The position numbers and the translations under genes are program-made. A DNA stretch of 64,000 nt from JAKAIY01 sp963809385 (GTDB taxonomy: Bacteria > Chloroflexota > Ktedonobacteria > Ktedonobacterales > JADMIN01). Positions 46,337-55,391 of the stretch are shown piece by piece. Position 1 is the stretch's first letter. Every line of letters begins with the position of its first letter. The stretch is taken from contig CAWEJL010000017.1 of the NCBI GenBank assembly GCA_963809385.1, forward strand, positions 124,001-188,000, written 5' to 3'. The notes beneath the pieces are model-generated. The model had not been told where the DNA came from. It saw only the letters and a list, made by a program, of their open reading frames with translations, and did no database searches.

Positions 46337-46855
46337 TTAGGAGTTGAAGTGATCTCCGGGAGGGCTCAAGGGGTGTCCGGCGCGGAAATCCTGGATGAAC
46401 TTGATTGTGCCCAGGACGGCGGCGACAGTGATGACAAGGGTAGCGGGCAGCAGAAAGAGGCCCGCGCCCGCGATGGCGGGAACGATGATGCCGATAAGCA
46501 CCACCACGCAACTGACGAGCAGCCCGTAGGCCGTGCTACGCGCGCTGGGCTCGGTCGCCCGCGTATGCCAAAAGGCGCCCGCCGTCGCCCCCACGAACAG
46601 CACACCGGGATAGAGCAGCACCAGCGCCGCGCGCTCCGCCGCGATCACATCCACTGGCTGGCAAAGGAGCCGGTTGGCTTGCAGGCCATAGCAGACTTCA
46701 TGCTCCGTAAGCAGTGTCACCAGTAGATAGATCGCGGCGACGACGCCAAGAACGCTCGCGACAATCGTCGCGATGCGCTCGGCGCGGGCGAGACCGCTCA
46801 AAACAGGAGCCGCCCCGGCCTGGGGCGCGGGATTTGTCTGGGTCATCTGAGACAT
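46337..46855 (-). CDS. four-helix membrane protein of unknown function
   Basis: The protein has about 172 residues from ATG 46855, behind a G-rich GGGGGGAG ribosome site. It has a short Pro/Ala-rich N-terminus and four hydrophobic helices, including IATIVASVLGVVAAIYLLV, LVLLYPGVLFVGATAGAFW and ATLVITVAAVLGTIKF. Two Cys (HEVCYGL, RLLCQPV) lie in the first loop, which would be extracytoplasmic and may form a disulphide. No family is recognised. It is convergent with hpt, 11 bases away. Confidence 0.6.
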   Translation of the reverse strand: MSQMTQTNPAPQAGAAPVLSGLARAERIATIVASVLGVVAAIYLLVTLLTEHEVCYGLQANRLLCQPVDVIAAERAALVLLYPGVLFVGATAGAFWHTRATEPSARSTAYGLLVSCVVVLIGIIVPAIAGAGLFLLPATLVITVAAVLGTIKFIQDFRAGHPLSPPGDHFNS

Positions 46856-46988
46856 CCGGGTTATTCTCCCCCCGAAGGGCGGTGGCGCAAAGAAGCGCGC
46901 GGTAGAGTACGCGGGCGTAGTCACCCAGCACACCATACCGCGCGCAAGGGTTTCCGTCCAAGCGGATCACCCAGCTGGAAGAGATTCG

Positions 46989-48035
46989 CTACTTCGTCGC
47001 GGCGGTCTGTTTGCCGCGCTTCGTCTTTGCGCCGTTGAGCGCGTGCTGGCCGTTGTGGCCGTTCGACTCGCCCGCGACAGGCGCTGGATATACAGGCGTA
47101 AGCCACGAGGAATACTCTGGGCGCAAGCCATGTGTTACTTCGCGATAGAGACGCTGGAGCGTGGAGCCGGCCTGGCCAACCACACCAGAGCCAGTGGGGC
47201 GATGGTCCACCTCAACCACTGGGGCGATCTGCGCGCCGGTGCCGGTCAAGAAGATCTCATCGGCGATGTAGAGCTCGGTGCGGTCAATCACGCGCTCGCG
47301 GGTCAGCATCTCCATTTCACGGCGGGCAAGCTGGATCACCGTATCGCGGGTAATGCCCTGCAGGATATTCTCAGATGGCGGCGGCGTGACCAGCTCGCCA
47401 CCTATCACCATGAAAATATTTTCCGCCGAGCCTTCGCTGACGTGGCCTTCTTGCGTGAGCATGATCGCTTCGTCATAGCCGCCCATCAGCGCCTCGGACT
47501 TGGCGAACGCGCTATTCACATACGCGCCGGAAATCTTGGCGCGGGCGGGGATCATATTATCGTCCACACGGCGCCAGGATGACACCATGCAGCGCAGACC
47601 GCTGGTGGAGACATATTCGCCCATCGGCACGACAAACATCGTGTAATCATCGCGCAGGCCATTGAGCTTGACGCCAATGATCTCATCAGCCTTGTACGCG
47701 AATGGACGGATATAGCAGTCCTCGCGCAGCCCATTGCGACGGATCAGCTCAACCGTCAGCTCGACCAGTTCCTCAGCCGACCAGGGCAGCCGGATGTTCA
47801 TGATCTTGCATGAGCGATGCAGGCGCTCAAAGTGCTCCAGCGCGCGGAAGATATAGAGCTGGTCCGCTTCAGCGTTATAGTAGGCGCGAATGCCCTCGAA
47901 GCATCCCGTGCCGTAAGAGATGGCGTGAGTAGCGATACCGACTCGCGCTTGATCGGCGGGGATGAACTCACCGTTGAGGAAGACGGTCATATCCGACCGC
48001 TGCGAGAGGGGCGCGTTGCTGGAAGACTTGGACAC
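46989..48035 (-). CDS. ilvE: branched-chain amino acid aminotransferase
   Basis: The fold-type IV PLP enzyme interconverts branched-chain amino acids and their keto acids. Visible are SYGTGCFEGIRAY, YIRPFAYKADEIIG, the PLP-lysine region ARAKISGAYVNSA, EAIMLTQEGHVSEGSAENIF and the TGTGAQIAPV loop that contacts the cofactor phosphate. A Gly/Asn/Lys-rich tail of 35 residues is added. Translation may start at GTG 48035, ten bases after AAGGAGG, or at TTG 48041. The gene stands alone; no ilv biosynthetic genes are adjacent. Confidence 0.92.
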   Translation of the reverse strand: MSKSSSNAPLSQRSDMTVFLNGEFIPADQARVGIATHAISYGTGCFEGIRAYYNAEADQLYIFRALEHFERLHRSCKIMNIRLPWSAEELVELTVELIRRNGLREDCYIRPFAYKADEIIGVKLNGLRDDYTMFVVPMGEYVSTSGLRCMVSSWRRVDDNMIPARAKISGAYVNSAFAKSEALMGGYDEAIMLTQEGHVSEGSAENIFMVIGGELVTPPPSENILQGITRDTVIQLARREMEMLTRERVIDRTELYIADEIFLTGTGAQIAPVVEVDHRPTGSGVVGQAGSTLQRLYREVTHGLRPEYSSWLTPVYPAPVAGESNGHNGQHALNGAKTKRGKQTAATK

Positions 48036-48348
48036 GTTCAATCGCCTCCTTAAAGCCCCGAAGAGGAGCTAGGCGTCGTCGCTGACACGAGTGGCTTGGG
48101 TCGCCCGCCATTGGGCGCCAGCCCCCATCATTAGGCGAATGATGCGCGAACGATGCAGCTCGTCGCGGGCCGCATGGCGCGCCGCCGCACGCAGCATAAT
48201 GGGCGCGCCGGTGGAGTGTCAAGGATTTCCCCAAACCAGCGCCGCTTCTTTGTGCGAGGCGCCTAATCTCACCTGATGTGAACGACGCGCTACACGGCTA
48301 TTAACACTCAGGCGGCCAGGGCGCGTACCAACCGGTCCTGGCCGCCTG
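48036..48348. other. intergenic leader upstream of ilvE
   Basis: About 310 bases between arginase and ilvE, both minus strand. Apart from the arginase terminator at 48310-48347 it holds a small hairpin CATCATT-AGGCG-AATGATG near 48125-48145 in the presumed ilvE leader. I searched by eye for a run of Ile, Leu or Val codons and for a T-box core, and found neither. Confidence 0.4.
48310..48347 (-). terminator. hairpin after arginase gene
   Basis: Arms 48310-48320 and 48337-48347 (AGGCGGCCAGG and its complement) pair perfectly over 11 bases around a 16-base loop. The hairpin begins one base after the arginase stop. Only GAGTGTTAA follows on the minus strand, so it lacks a strong T-run. Confidence 0.55.
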
Positions 48349-49242
48349 TCAGAAGATGCGCTTGCCGACCGCTGAGAGGGCAAGCTCGGTGGCGAGAATC
48401 GCCGTTTGATTGTGAAGGTCGAGAATCGGATTGACCTCGACCAAATCGAGACTGGTCAGGCGGCCAGTCTCAGCCACCATCTCCATGGCGAGATGCGCCT
48501 CGCGATAGGTGATTCCCCCATGCACGGGAGTGCCTACACCCGGCGCCTCCGAGGGGTCCACGACATCAATATCAAAGCTCACGTGCAGACCGGCCGCGCC
48601 ATCGAGCGCGATGTCGAGCGCCTCGCGCGTGACCGCCTCCATGCCCCGCCGGTCTATATCGCTCATCGTCAGCACCCGCACGCCAGCGGAGTGAAGCAGA
48701 TCACGCTCGCCGCTGTCGAGGTCACGCGCGCCAACGATTACGAGCCGCTTCGGGTCAATGCTGGCCCCTGGCCCGCCGACGCTCACCAGCCGCTCATCCC
48801 CCAGGCCGCAGAGCGCGGCCAGAATCATGCCGTGCACATTGCCTGATGGAGAGGTCTCCGTCGTGTTGAAGTCGCCGTGGGCGTCAAACCAGACCACACC
48901 GAGCGGTTTGCGGGCCATCGCGGCCCCAGCGATGGAGCCGAGCGCGATACTGTGGTCGCCGCCCAGCGTCAGGGGCAGCGCCCCTTGCTCGATGGCGTCC
49001 GCTACACGCTCTGCGAGTAGCGTGGAGGCGGTGATGATGGGCTCCAGATATTTAATGCGCTTGTCACCCGGATCATGGGTTTCAGGCTCGGCGATCGGAA
49101 TTGGGGCGAGGCTGGTAACAGTATGCCCCAGCGTCCGTAGCTTCTCGACGATATCAGCATAGCGAATGGCGCTGGGCCCCATATCCACCCCGCGCCGGTC
49201 GGCGCCAAGGTCCATGGGAACGCTCATGAGACTGATCCGCAT
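48349..49242 (-). CDS. rocF: arginase
   Basis: The protein has about 297 residues from ATG 49242 (MRISLMSVPMDLGADRRG). The binuclear manganese motifs are complete: GGDHSIALG, WFDAHGDFNTTETSPSGN and SFDIDVVDPSEAPGVGTP, with the TPVHGGITYREAHLAME and DLVEVNPILD segments typical of arginases rather than agmatinases. It hydrolyses L-arginine to ornithine and urea. The ribosome site (GGTGG close to the ATG) is weak; the in-frame ATG at 49293 is an alternative. A hairpin terminator follows. Confidence 0.93.
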   Translation of the reverse strand: MRISLMSVPMDLGADRRGVDMGPSAIRYADIVEKLRTLGHTVTSLAPIPIAEPETHDPGDKRIKYLEPIITASTLLAERVADAIEQGALPLTLGGDHSIALGSIAGAAMARKPLGVVWFDAHGDFNTTETSPSGNVHGMILAALCGLGDERLVSVGGPGASIDPKRLVIVGARDLDSGERDLLHSAGVRVLTMSDIDRRGMEAVTREALDIALDGAAGLHVSFDIDVVDPSEAPGVGTPVHGGITYREAHLAMEMVAETGRLTSLDLVEVNPILDLHNQTAILATELALSAVGKRIF

Positions 49243-49649
49243 AGTCCACCATAGTCCAGAGAGAATGAGCCGCGCGCCATTGCGCGGCGCCAACTGTAGT
49301 ATAGCACCCGCCGCGCGCTATGACATCGAGCAAACGGACTGATTTAACATTGGGGAGGCGTCCCATCAACGGAGCAACCGCAATCCTTTACAGAGCCCGC
49401 TTAATCGGGCTCACGCCAGCGTCGTGTGGCGTAAGCGTTAAGAACTGGCATGGGCTGTAATACGAGTATTGGGTCTTTGTTGCATAACGTATCACTGCAC
49501 GATAGATTTGACAAGATCATAACTTTCAGAAAAGAGAACAACCTTCAACTGCGCTTGTGGCGATGTACAATCGGACGGTGACGTATGCGCGGAAGCTCCA
49601 CTCCTGGGGGCGAGCGTGCGGGGTGGTGAAGACGCAAAAGAGGCGCTTG
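49243..49649. other. divergent intergenic region, arginase / anchored protein
   Basis: About 400 bases with both flanking genes pointing outward. It contains a hairpin GAGCCCG-CTTAAT-CGGGCTC near 49393-49412 and a TTGACA near 49508, without a matching -10 at 17 bases. An AT-rich patch follows to about 49560. No gene or known RNA element is recognised. Confidence 0.45.
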
Positions 49650-50873
49650 ATGGAACAGGATGACGCAAGGACATCAGAGATTGAGATCACTCCACTGGAT
49701 CCACTTACGCCCAGGCAGGCGCGACGATCCACCATCGAGCGCTGGTTGCGCTCAAGACCTGGACGGCTGGCGCTCTCCGCGATCACGCTGCTTCTTGTCC
49801 TGGGCGCGCTGGTAGGGATGCTCGCGCAATCAAACCCTGATCCTATCGACGCGGCAAGAATAGCTCTGGGATATACCGCACCTACGCCCACACCGATCAT
49901 CCCGCCTGGTGGCGACGCCTTCGGACGAGTCAACGCAGTTCCCTGGGGAGTCCTGCGAATTGATGGTCGCGCCACCACCATCGTCTCCCTCGTCCCGCTG
50001 GGCCAAGGATTCAACCTTGCACGCGGCGTCCACCATCTGGTATATCAGGCGCGCTACTTCACCACGCTTCAATGCGTCATCAGCGTGCCACAGTCGTTCT
50101 CGGACACCTGCCCGCTCGCCAATTCCGCTGGAACGGCCGGCGACACTTTCCAACGCATCCTGGATTTTCAGGATACGCCTGCCAAGATGCGTTCCGATCA
50201 ATACAAATTGTTGATGGGTGGCGTCAAAGCTTTCCTGAGCGGCTACTCGGCTTCCACAGCCATCCATCCGGGCGAGCGGTATATTAACCAGCTTGGCCAG
50301 ATAGAGACGGCCCAAACAGCGATGTCATTTACTATGGGGCTGAAACTGGTCCAGCAGCAAAGCGCCCCCAACTGCCCGTGGCTCTGCCCCACGATGGCAG
50401 ATGGAACCATCGACACGAATGCCTGGTTTCTCGACGCGCAAGTTGATCCAACGTGGACGATAACGGACGCCACCGGGCGCAGTTTTTCGCCCCCTCTCAC
50501 ACCAGACCTCGCCGCGACGGACGCAGTAACAGTCGCCGTGGTCCTCGACGGTACGGCATGGAAGGTATCATCTCAGGATCAAAGCGCGCTAGACAGCATC
50601 ACACCGGGCGTGGCGATGGAGGCCATGACAGCAAAATACGGCAACATCCAGAATGGGGCAGGGTGGGGCGCGGGCTCAGGCGCGAACGCAGCGGACGGCG
50701 CGGTCGTCATCATACAGACCAGCGCCTCGGGGTCGCGGGCGATTCTGCTCTGGCGCTTCGGCTTGTTCTATACCGCGAACACTGAAGCTGCGCGGTTGTT
50801 CCCGACGTTGCCACTGGCGAGCAAGCAAGAGCAAGCGCTTGCGCAAACGATGGCGGGGGAAATACACAGCTAA
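49650..50873 (+). CDS. membrane-anchored extracytoplasmic protein with PEGA-like region
   Basis: The 407-residue protein starts at ATG 49650 (GAGG upstream). A 40-residue cytoplasmic tail precedes one transmembrane helix (LALSAITLLLVLGALVGML), then a Pro/Thr spacer and a large outer domain. The segment VPWGVLRIDGRATTIVSLVPLG...LARGVHHLVYQA resembles a PEGA surface-layer-type strand unit. Later parts (SFSDTCPL, NCPWLCPTM) include four Cys that may form disulphides. I recognise no catalytic motif. It may act at the cell surface; function unknown. Confidence 0.65.
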   Translation: MEQDDARTSEIEITPLDPLTPRQARRSTIERWLRSRPGRLALSAITLLLVLGALVGMLAQSNPDPIDAARIALGYTAPTPTPIIPPGGDAFGRVNAVPWGVLRIDGRATTIVSLVPLGQGFNLARGVHHLVYQARYFTTLQCVISVPQSFSDTCPLANSAGTAGDTFQRILDFQDTPAKMRSDQYKLLMGGVKAFLSGYSASTAIHPGERYINQLGQIETAQTAMSFTMGLKLVQQQSAPNCPWLCPTMADGTIDTNAWFLDAQVDPTWTITDATGRSFSPPLTPDLAATDAVTVAVVLDGTAWKVSSQDQSALDSITPGVAMEAMTAKYGNIQNGAGWGAGSGANAADGAVVIIQTSASGSRAILLWRFGLFYTANTEAARLFPTLPLASKQEQALAQTMAGEIHS

Positions 50874-50914
50874 CAGGAGCGGGTATACTGTCGCGACAGG
50901 AGATTGTTGAGACG

Positions 50915-51433
50915 ATGACGAAGAAAGAGACGCCAGACGCCAGAATAATAGGTCGGGCTATCACCATCCGCAAGCTGAGCGCGCGCGGCGAGCCCGTCTT
51001 CGCCTATGCGGGCGTGATCGCGGCGGCGCTCATCGCTGGGGTGCGGATAGACGCCGAGTGGACGCGAGCGCGTATGGAGCTGGGGTATACCACCTTCGAG
51101 CCGGGTGACCGCTTCACCGAGTGGTTCTACACCGACCGCTGGTACAACATCATGGAGGTTCGCGAGCGGGGCGGTGGGCTGAAGGGGTGGTACTGCAACG
51201 TCACCTGGCCCGCCGAGATCACGGACAATATGGTCAGCTACCGCGACTTGACGCTCGATCTCTGGGTCGCGCCCGACGGTTCCGCACTGACGCTCGATGT
51301 GGACGAATTCGAGACGGACCTCACCCTGAGCGCGGAAGAGCGCGCCCAGGCGCTGGCGGCGCTGGATGCGCTGCACGCGCACCTCCAGCGTGGCGAGGCG
51401 CCATTCGACATCTTGTTCGGTGCGCCATCCTAA
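50915..51433 (+). CDS. DUF402 domain protein
   Basis: The 172-residue protein fits the DUF402 family: FTEWFYTDRWYNIMEVRE, then LKGWYCNVTWPAEI and YRDLTLDLWVAPDGSALTLDVDEFE. The motif carries the conserved Tyr, Asp and Glu residues that bind divalent metal in the family, whose characterised members are nucleoside di/triphosphate phosphatases or RNase E-like FAU-1 proteins. It is 41 bases downstream of the anchored protein, without overlap. The substrate is inferred only from the family. Confidence 0.85.
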   Translation: MTKKETPDARIIGRAITIRKLSARGEPVFAYAGVIAAALIAGVRIDAEWTRARMELGYTTFEPGDRFTEWFYTDRWYNIMEVRERGGGLKGWYCNVTWPAEITDNMVSYRDLTLDLWVAPDGSALTLDVDEFETDLTLSAEERAQALAALDALHAHLQRGEAPFDILFGAPS

Positions 51434-51472
51434 GCCAGGGCGCGACACGCCATCACCCGGTCTGGCCGCCAG

Positions 51473-52144
51473 TTATCGCCCTGCGGCGCCTAGCGCCGCG
51501 CTACAAATCGCCACCACCGACGCCCCTATCTGGCGGACGTCGCTGGCGACGATCAGCAAACGCTGCATGGGAAGCGCGTTGAAGGGGTCGTTGCGGATGC
51601 GCCAGTCGAGCAGCGCCTTGACTCGCCGGTAGAGCGTCTCTACCTCGGCATCGCGCTCGATCAGGTCGCGAGCCAGCGCCATGTCACGAGAAGCGGTCAC
51701 GAGAAACACCCCTCGCATCCGCTCGACGATCTCGCTGATGAGCGCGCGCATCAAATCGGGCGCCTCAGCATGAATGCTGGCCAGGAGGGCATCGGCGCCG
51801 CCGTCCAGGTGGAGCGCATGCTCCGCCACATGCCCCGCGCGCTCGGCGATGCGCGCGTACTCGCTTGCGGCCTGCTGTAGTTCGGCGATGCGGCGCAAGT
51901 CATCACCCTGGGGTGCGAAGCGCTGGATCAGGTAGAGCGTACGGCGCCGCAGCACGCTCACTGACTGCGTAACCCACGCGCGCGTCTCCATAGCGTAGCG
52001 CGCCGCCTCGGGCTCACGCCCGAACAGGCTGGCGGCGGCGTACTGGAACATATCGCCAACGACGATACCCAGCTCCGTCGTATCACTTGCGAGCGCGCCC
52101 AACGCATCTGGTAACTCATCGTTGGGTCCAGCCGTCTGCGCCAT
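51473..52144 (-). CDS. PhoU-like domain protein
   Basis: The 223-residue protein is entirely helical, with two PhoU-type repeats. The second shows EYARIAERAGHVAEHAL, close to the E..R.GD...N metal motif of PhoU, but with the Asp position changed. PhoU proteins regulate phosphate transport and the PhoR/PhoB system; standalone homologues also act with Na/phosphate cotransporters. No pst or pho genes are nearby. It follows thiL on the same strand after 119 bases. Confidence 0.72.
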   Translation of the reverse strand: MAQTAGPNDELPDALGALASDTTELGIVVGDMFQYAAASLFGREPEAARYAMETRAWVTQSVSVLRRRTLYLIQRFAPQGDDLRRIAELQQAASEYARIAERAGHVAEHALHLDGGADALLASIHAEAPDLMRALISEIVERMRGVFLVTASRDMALARDLIERDAEVETLYRRVKALLDWRIRNDPFNALPMQRLLIVASDVRQIGASVVAICSAALGAAGR

Positions 52145-52263
52145 ATCGTGGTCGCCTCACGCGCCCGGCGCTTCACAAGGCGCCAGGTGTCTTTCTTAGA
52201 AAAATCTCTTCTGAGTCTATCACGCTCACGCGCCGTTTGGTGTGACATGCGTCACGCCATCCG

Positions 52264-53310
52264 TCAGTCAACGCCACCCGGCGCGAGATGGTCCCACCCG
52301 CGCGGAACCAGCGGGCGGATGGAGCCATCGAGTCTGCGGACGCGCAGGCCCGCCTCGGGCGCAGTAATCTCACCGATCACGGTGACCGCCGTTCCCACCG
52401 CCCGCGCCGCCTCCGTCACGCGCGCCACATCCTCGGGGCGCGCGGTAAAGAGCAATTCGTAGTCATCGCCACCAGAAAGCGCGAGCGCGACAGGGTCCTC
52501 GCCCAGCGCAAGCGCAACAGCGCGAGTCGCATCATCTAGCGGCAGCGCGGCGGCATCCACCAACGCGCCCACATGGCTACGCTCGCAAATATGGCCGAGG
52601 TCGCCCGCCAGCCCATCGCTGATGTCCAGCATCGCCGTTACCGCGCCCGTCGCGGCCAGCGCCATCCCCTCGCGCACGCGCGGCTCGGGGGTCGTCATCC
52701 GCGCGCGGACCCACGCCAGCGCGTCGGGCGGCGGCTCGACGCCGCCAGTGGAGGTAAATGCGCGCAGCCCAACTCGCCCCGCGCCAAGACTGCCCGTCAC
52801 CAGCAGACGGTCGCCCGGATGGGCGCCCGCCCGCGTCACCATCCGCTCGCGCGCGACACGGCCCAGCGCGGTGATGTCAAGCGTCAGCGGGCCGCTAGTG
52901 GAAGAGATGTTGCCACCGACAATCGCGACGCGGTAGCGCTCCGCCAGCGCGCGCAACCCTTCGTAGATGCCGTCCACCACTGACACATCCAGCTCTGGCG
53001 GCGCGATCAGCGAGACCAGGACCCATAGCGGCTCACCGCCCATCGCGGCGATGTCGCTCAGATTGACGGCCAGCGCCTTGTGGCCAATCTCGCGAGGAGT
53101 CGCGACATGCATAAGGAAGTGGCGGCCCTCAACCTGGCAGTCGCAGGTGGCCAGAAGCAGCTGGTCTGCGCCCAGATCGAGCGCCGCCGTATCGTCACCT
53201 ACGCCGAGCGCCACATCTGGCCGGGACTCCAGCCCAGCGGTGAGCCGCGCAATCAGCGCAAACTCGCCAATATCCGCCAGACGCACGAGGTTCGCCTCAT
53301 CTTCCTTCAC
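52264..53310 (-). CDS. thiL: thiamine-monophosphate kinase
   Basis: ThiL phosphorylates thiamine monophosphate to the active diphosphate with ATP. The 348-residue protein has the PurM/ThiL-fold motifs VGVGDDTAALDLG, HKALAVNLSDIAAMGGEPLW, VGGNISSTSGPL, MLDISDGLAGDLGHI and ALSGGDDYELLFT. It begins with GTG 53310 after GGAG. It lies between the GtrA gene upstream and the PhoU-like gene, all minus strand. Other thiamine genes are absent from the window. Confidence 0.94.
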   Translation of the reverse strand: MKEDEANLVRLADIGEFALIARLTAGLESRPDVALGVGDDTAALDLGADQLLLATCDCQVEGRHFLMHVATPREIGHKALAVNLSDIAAMGGEPLWVLVSLIAPPELDVSVVDGIYEGLRALAERYRVAIVGGNISSTSGPLTLDITALGRVARERMVTRAGAHPGDRLLVTGSLGAGRVGLRAFTSTGGVEPPPDALAWVRARMTTPEPRVREGMALAATGAVTAMLDISDGLAGDLGHICERSHVGALVDAAALPLDDATRAVALALGEDPVALALSGGDDYELLFTARPEDVARVTEAARAVGTAVTVIGEITAPEAGLRVRRLDGSIRPLVPRGWDHLAPGGVD

Positions 53311-53404
53311 CCTGACTCCAAGGAGTCAACCACACCGCATGGCATGCTAGCACCGACCGCGCGCCACCGCAAGGGATAATGCTGTCAACGGCGCGGCGCA
53401 CGGC

Positions 53405-53984
53405 CTAATGCTTGTCGGCGTAAGTAAAGAGATGATGGACAGTAAAGTTGTAGAAGACGGCCAGGATCAGCGCAAGGGCCTGGGAAACCAGCAGTGGCAG
53501 ATTCAGCGGATGGTAGAAGATCCATGAAAGCGCCATCGTCACTAGCACACCGCTCAGAGCTGGTAGTGTGGAAGCGTAAGCAACGCGCCAGCCATGAGCG
53601 CTGGTGGCCCGGCAGGAAGCGGAAGGTGAAATAGTCGTTGGGGATGAAGTTGGCGAGGATCGAAACCTCATACGCAGTGACATACGCGAAAGCGCTATAG
53701 ATCGAGAAGACCTTGAGCGAGCCGAAATGTTCGAAGATCGCGAAGGCGCCAAGGTTGACCACCGCCGCCGTCCCACCAATCATCACATAGGTGAACAGCC
53801 GCTGCACCGTGCCAGCGCGCCCACCTGTCAACTGCTCGGTGATGGCGAGCGCCTGATTGACGAGCGGCCAGCGCGTTTCGTGGTAGCTCTGCGCTGATGG
53901 CTGAAAAGCCACGGCAACCGCTCCGGCTTCGCTTCCTCCCGCGCGCGGATCCATGCGCTCGTCCCGCCTCGTCTCGCTGGCCAT
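53405..53984 (-). CDS. GtrA-like membrane protein (frameshifted)
   Basis: ATG 53984 follows GGGAGG. The first frame holds a 50-residue cytoplasmic tail, then helices VMIGGTAAVVNLGAFAIF and YVTAYEVSILANF and the GtrA signature PNDYFTFRFLPGH. Around 53560-53600 one extra base breaks the frame; the other frame supplies the two remaining helices (SGVLVTMALSWIFYH; LVSQALALILAVFYNFTVHHLFTY) and stops at 53405. GtrA proteins are four-helix membrane proteins linked to polysaccharide or lipid-linked sugar flipping. Probably intact in the organism. Confidence 0.82.
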
Positions 53985-54126
53985 ACGCCCTCCCGCACAT
54001 CGGCTGGGAGAGCAAATATACGCGCAACGCCAGCCACTACGTAAACATACGCATGCTAGCGTACACTAGTTCCCGCGCGGGGCGCAACAGGGGGGCCAGG
54101 ATGGGCGGGCGCCAGCTATATTCTCG

Positions 54127-54867
54127 TTATTCCCACGCCAGTGCTACGGCTGGGCCTGCCTCTAAGTTGGGCAGGTTTTCGAGGTCATCCGTGAGCGGGT
54201 AGCTGTCTGTGGCCCAAAGCTCCAGCGCCAGGCCAATGCAGCGCGCGCGGTCCACCTCATCCACCAGATCACCCTCGCCAGCCTCATCCGCGGCGCTACT
54301 CTCGCCCGCGTCGCGCTCCTCCCACCAGCCGGGGCGCAGCACCACCCGTGTGAAATCCTCAGGCGAGGTACCAGCGGGCAACAGATCAGCGAAACGATCG
54401 GGCCGTCCGCGCGTCGCCTCGATCTCCTCAGTAGAAAGCGCCGGCGCGACCGCGCCCGTCTCCTCAATTTCGCCGGCTTCCTCCTCGAAGGCGGTGGGGT
54501 CGCTGAGATAACGGTCTACTTCGGCGCCCTGCCGTACAACACGATAGCCAGAAACGATTTCGCCGTACTGGAAGACAGCGACCACGGTCGCGCCACCGAG
54601 CCTCCGCGATAGCTCAATATCCAGCCCTTCGGCGCGTAACCCAAGTTCTAGCAGTGGCGTCCAGCCAGTCGGGCGCGTCCGCAGCAGCAGATAGCGGTAC
54701 GGCGCATCCAACTCAGGGCTGGCGACACGCTCCAGCACAGCGGAATACGTCCCCTCGACACGCGGCGCGCGCGCGCGGCCCTCGCTGGCGAAGATCGCAT
54801 CCAGCGCCTGCTCGATCGCGTCAGGCGCCTGGCCTTGTATATGAAAAATGGTCGTTGCAGTACTCAT
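54127..54867 (-). CDS. conserved hypothetical protein
   Basis: The 246-residue soluble protein begins MSTATTIFHIQGQAPDAIEQ and alternates short strands and helices for its first 120 residues (PYRYLLLRTRPTGWTPLLEL; ATVVAVFQYGEIVSGYRVVR). The second half is strongly acidic (EEEAGEIEETG; SSAADEAGEGDLVDEVD). I recognise no family or catalytic motif. It is separated from the his leader by about 190 bases and diverges from it. Confidence 0.6.
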   Translation of the reverse strand: MSTATTIFHIQGQAPDAIEQALDAIFASEGRARAPRVEGTYSAVLERVASPELDAPYRYLLLRTRPTGWTPLLELGLRAEGLDIELSRRLGGATVVAVFQYGEIVSGYRVVRQGAEVDRYLSDPTAFEEEAGEIEETGAVAPALSTEEIEATRGRPDRFADLLPAGTSPEDFTRVVLRPGWWEERDAGESSAADEAGEGDLVDEVDRARCIGLALELWATDSYPLTDDLENLPNLEAGPAVALAWE

Positions 54868-54961
54868 AGACGCAGTATATCGTACACGCGGCCAGACAGC
54901 GCAGCCCCCAGGCGCCAGCCCCCCAGGCGCCGTCGAGCGGCGTATCGCCCTCAGGTTGCCC

Positions 54962-54991
54962 TTGACAGAACATCACACTATCTCATATCGT
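54962..54991 (+). promoter_or_regulatory. probable his operon promoter
   Basis: A perfect TTGACA at 54962-54967 is followed after 17-18 bases by ATATCG/TATCGT at 54985-54991. Transcription starting near 54999 would include the His-rich leader peptide at 55057 and the attenuator hairpin. The -10 is weak, so confidence is moderate. Confidence 0.5.
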
Positions 54992-55056
54992 ATCCCCGGA
55001 ACGAGAACAGCCGGAGCGGCGAAGCGTCTCGTGAACACGTTCGGAGTTATGACCGC

Positions 55057-55161
55057 ATGATGAGCTTGCGCACACGCCCTGACGCCATCGCGCGCCAGCG
55101 GGCGATTTGTCTGCGCCAGCCGAACACTCAGCGCCATCACCATCACCACAAGCAGGGGTGA
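55057..55161 (+). CDS. hisL: histidine operon leader peptide
   Basis: A 34-codon open frame (ATG 55057 or 55060, GGAG ten bases upstream) ends ...NTQRHHHHHKQG followed by TGA. The five consecutive His codons lie at 55135-55149, twelve bases before the stop, and an intrinsic terminator follows about 55 bases later, then hisG. This matches translation-coupled attenuation: when charged histidyl-tRNA is scarce the ribosome stalls in the His run and the terminator should not form. The peptide is unrelated in the rest of its sequence to the enterobacterial HisL. Expression is inferred. Confidence 0.8.
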   Translation: MMSLRTRPDAIARQRAICLRQPNTQRHHHHHKQG

Positions 55162-55215
55162 GGGTTAGGGGTCGCGCGCCCTTAATGCTCACCCCGTCAT
55201 AGAACTGAATAATTT

Positions 55216-55262
55216 GCGGAAGATCCGAGGCAATGACGCCGGATCTTCCGCGAATTGTTTTT
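55216..55262 (+). terminator. his attenuator terminator
   Basis: Arms 55216-55227 and 55240-55251 pair perfectly over 12 bases around a 12-base loop and are followed by five T at 55258-55262. An upstream stem, 55155-55162 with 55188-55195 (GGGGTGAG/CTCACCCC), overlaps the leader stop codon and could be the alternative or pausing structure. The antiterminator pairing is not resolved by eye. Confidence 0.8.
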
Positions 55263-55391
55263 CTCAAGCGGTTCTAGATGTGGTGATGGGTTCTCGCTGA
55301 GTTGTGAGGTTTCTGGCGAACTGAAATCATCCAGGATTTCGTTGGCCCTTTCTCGCAGCGCATGAGACCCTCGACCTACGAGGAGTGTCTC

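Noticed and set aside
48042..48348. Amino-acid attenuator in front of ilvE
   Set aside because: No run of branched-chain codons and no terminator immediately upstream of the start; the only strong hairpin belongs to the arginase gene end.
49390..49440. Two adjacent hairpins that could suggest a tRNA
   Set aside because: No seven-base acceptor closure, no anticodon arm of correct spacing and no TTCRA loop; just local inverted repeats.
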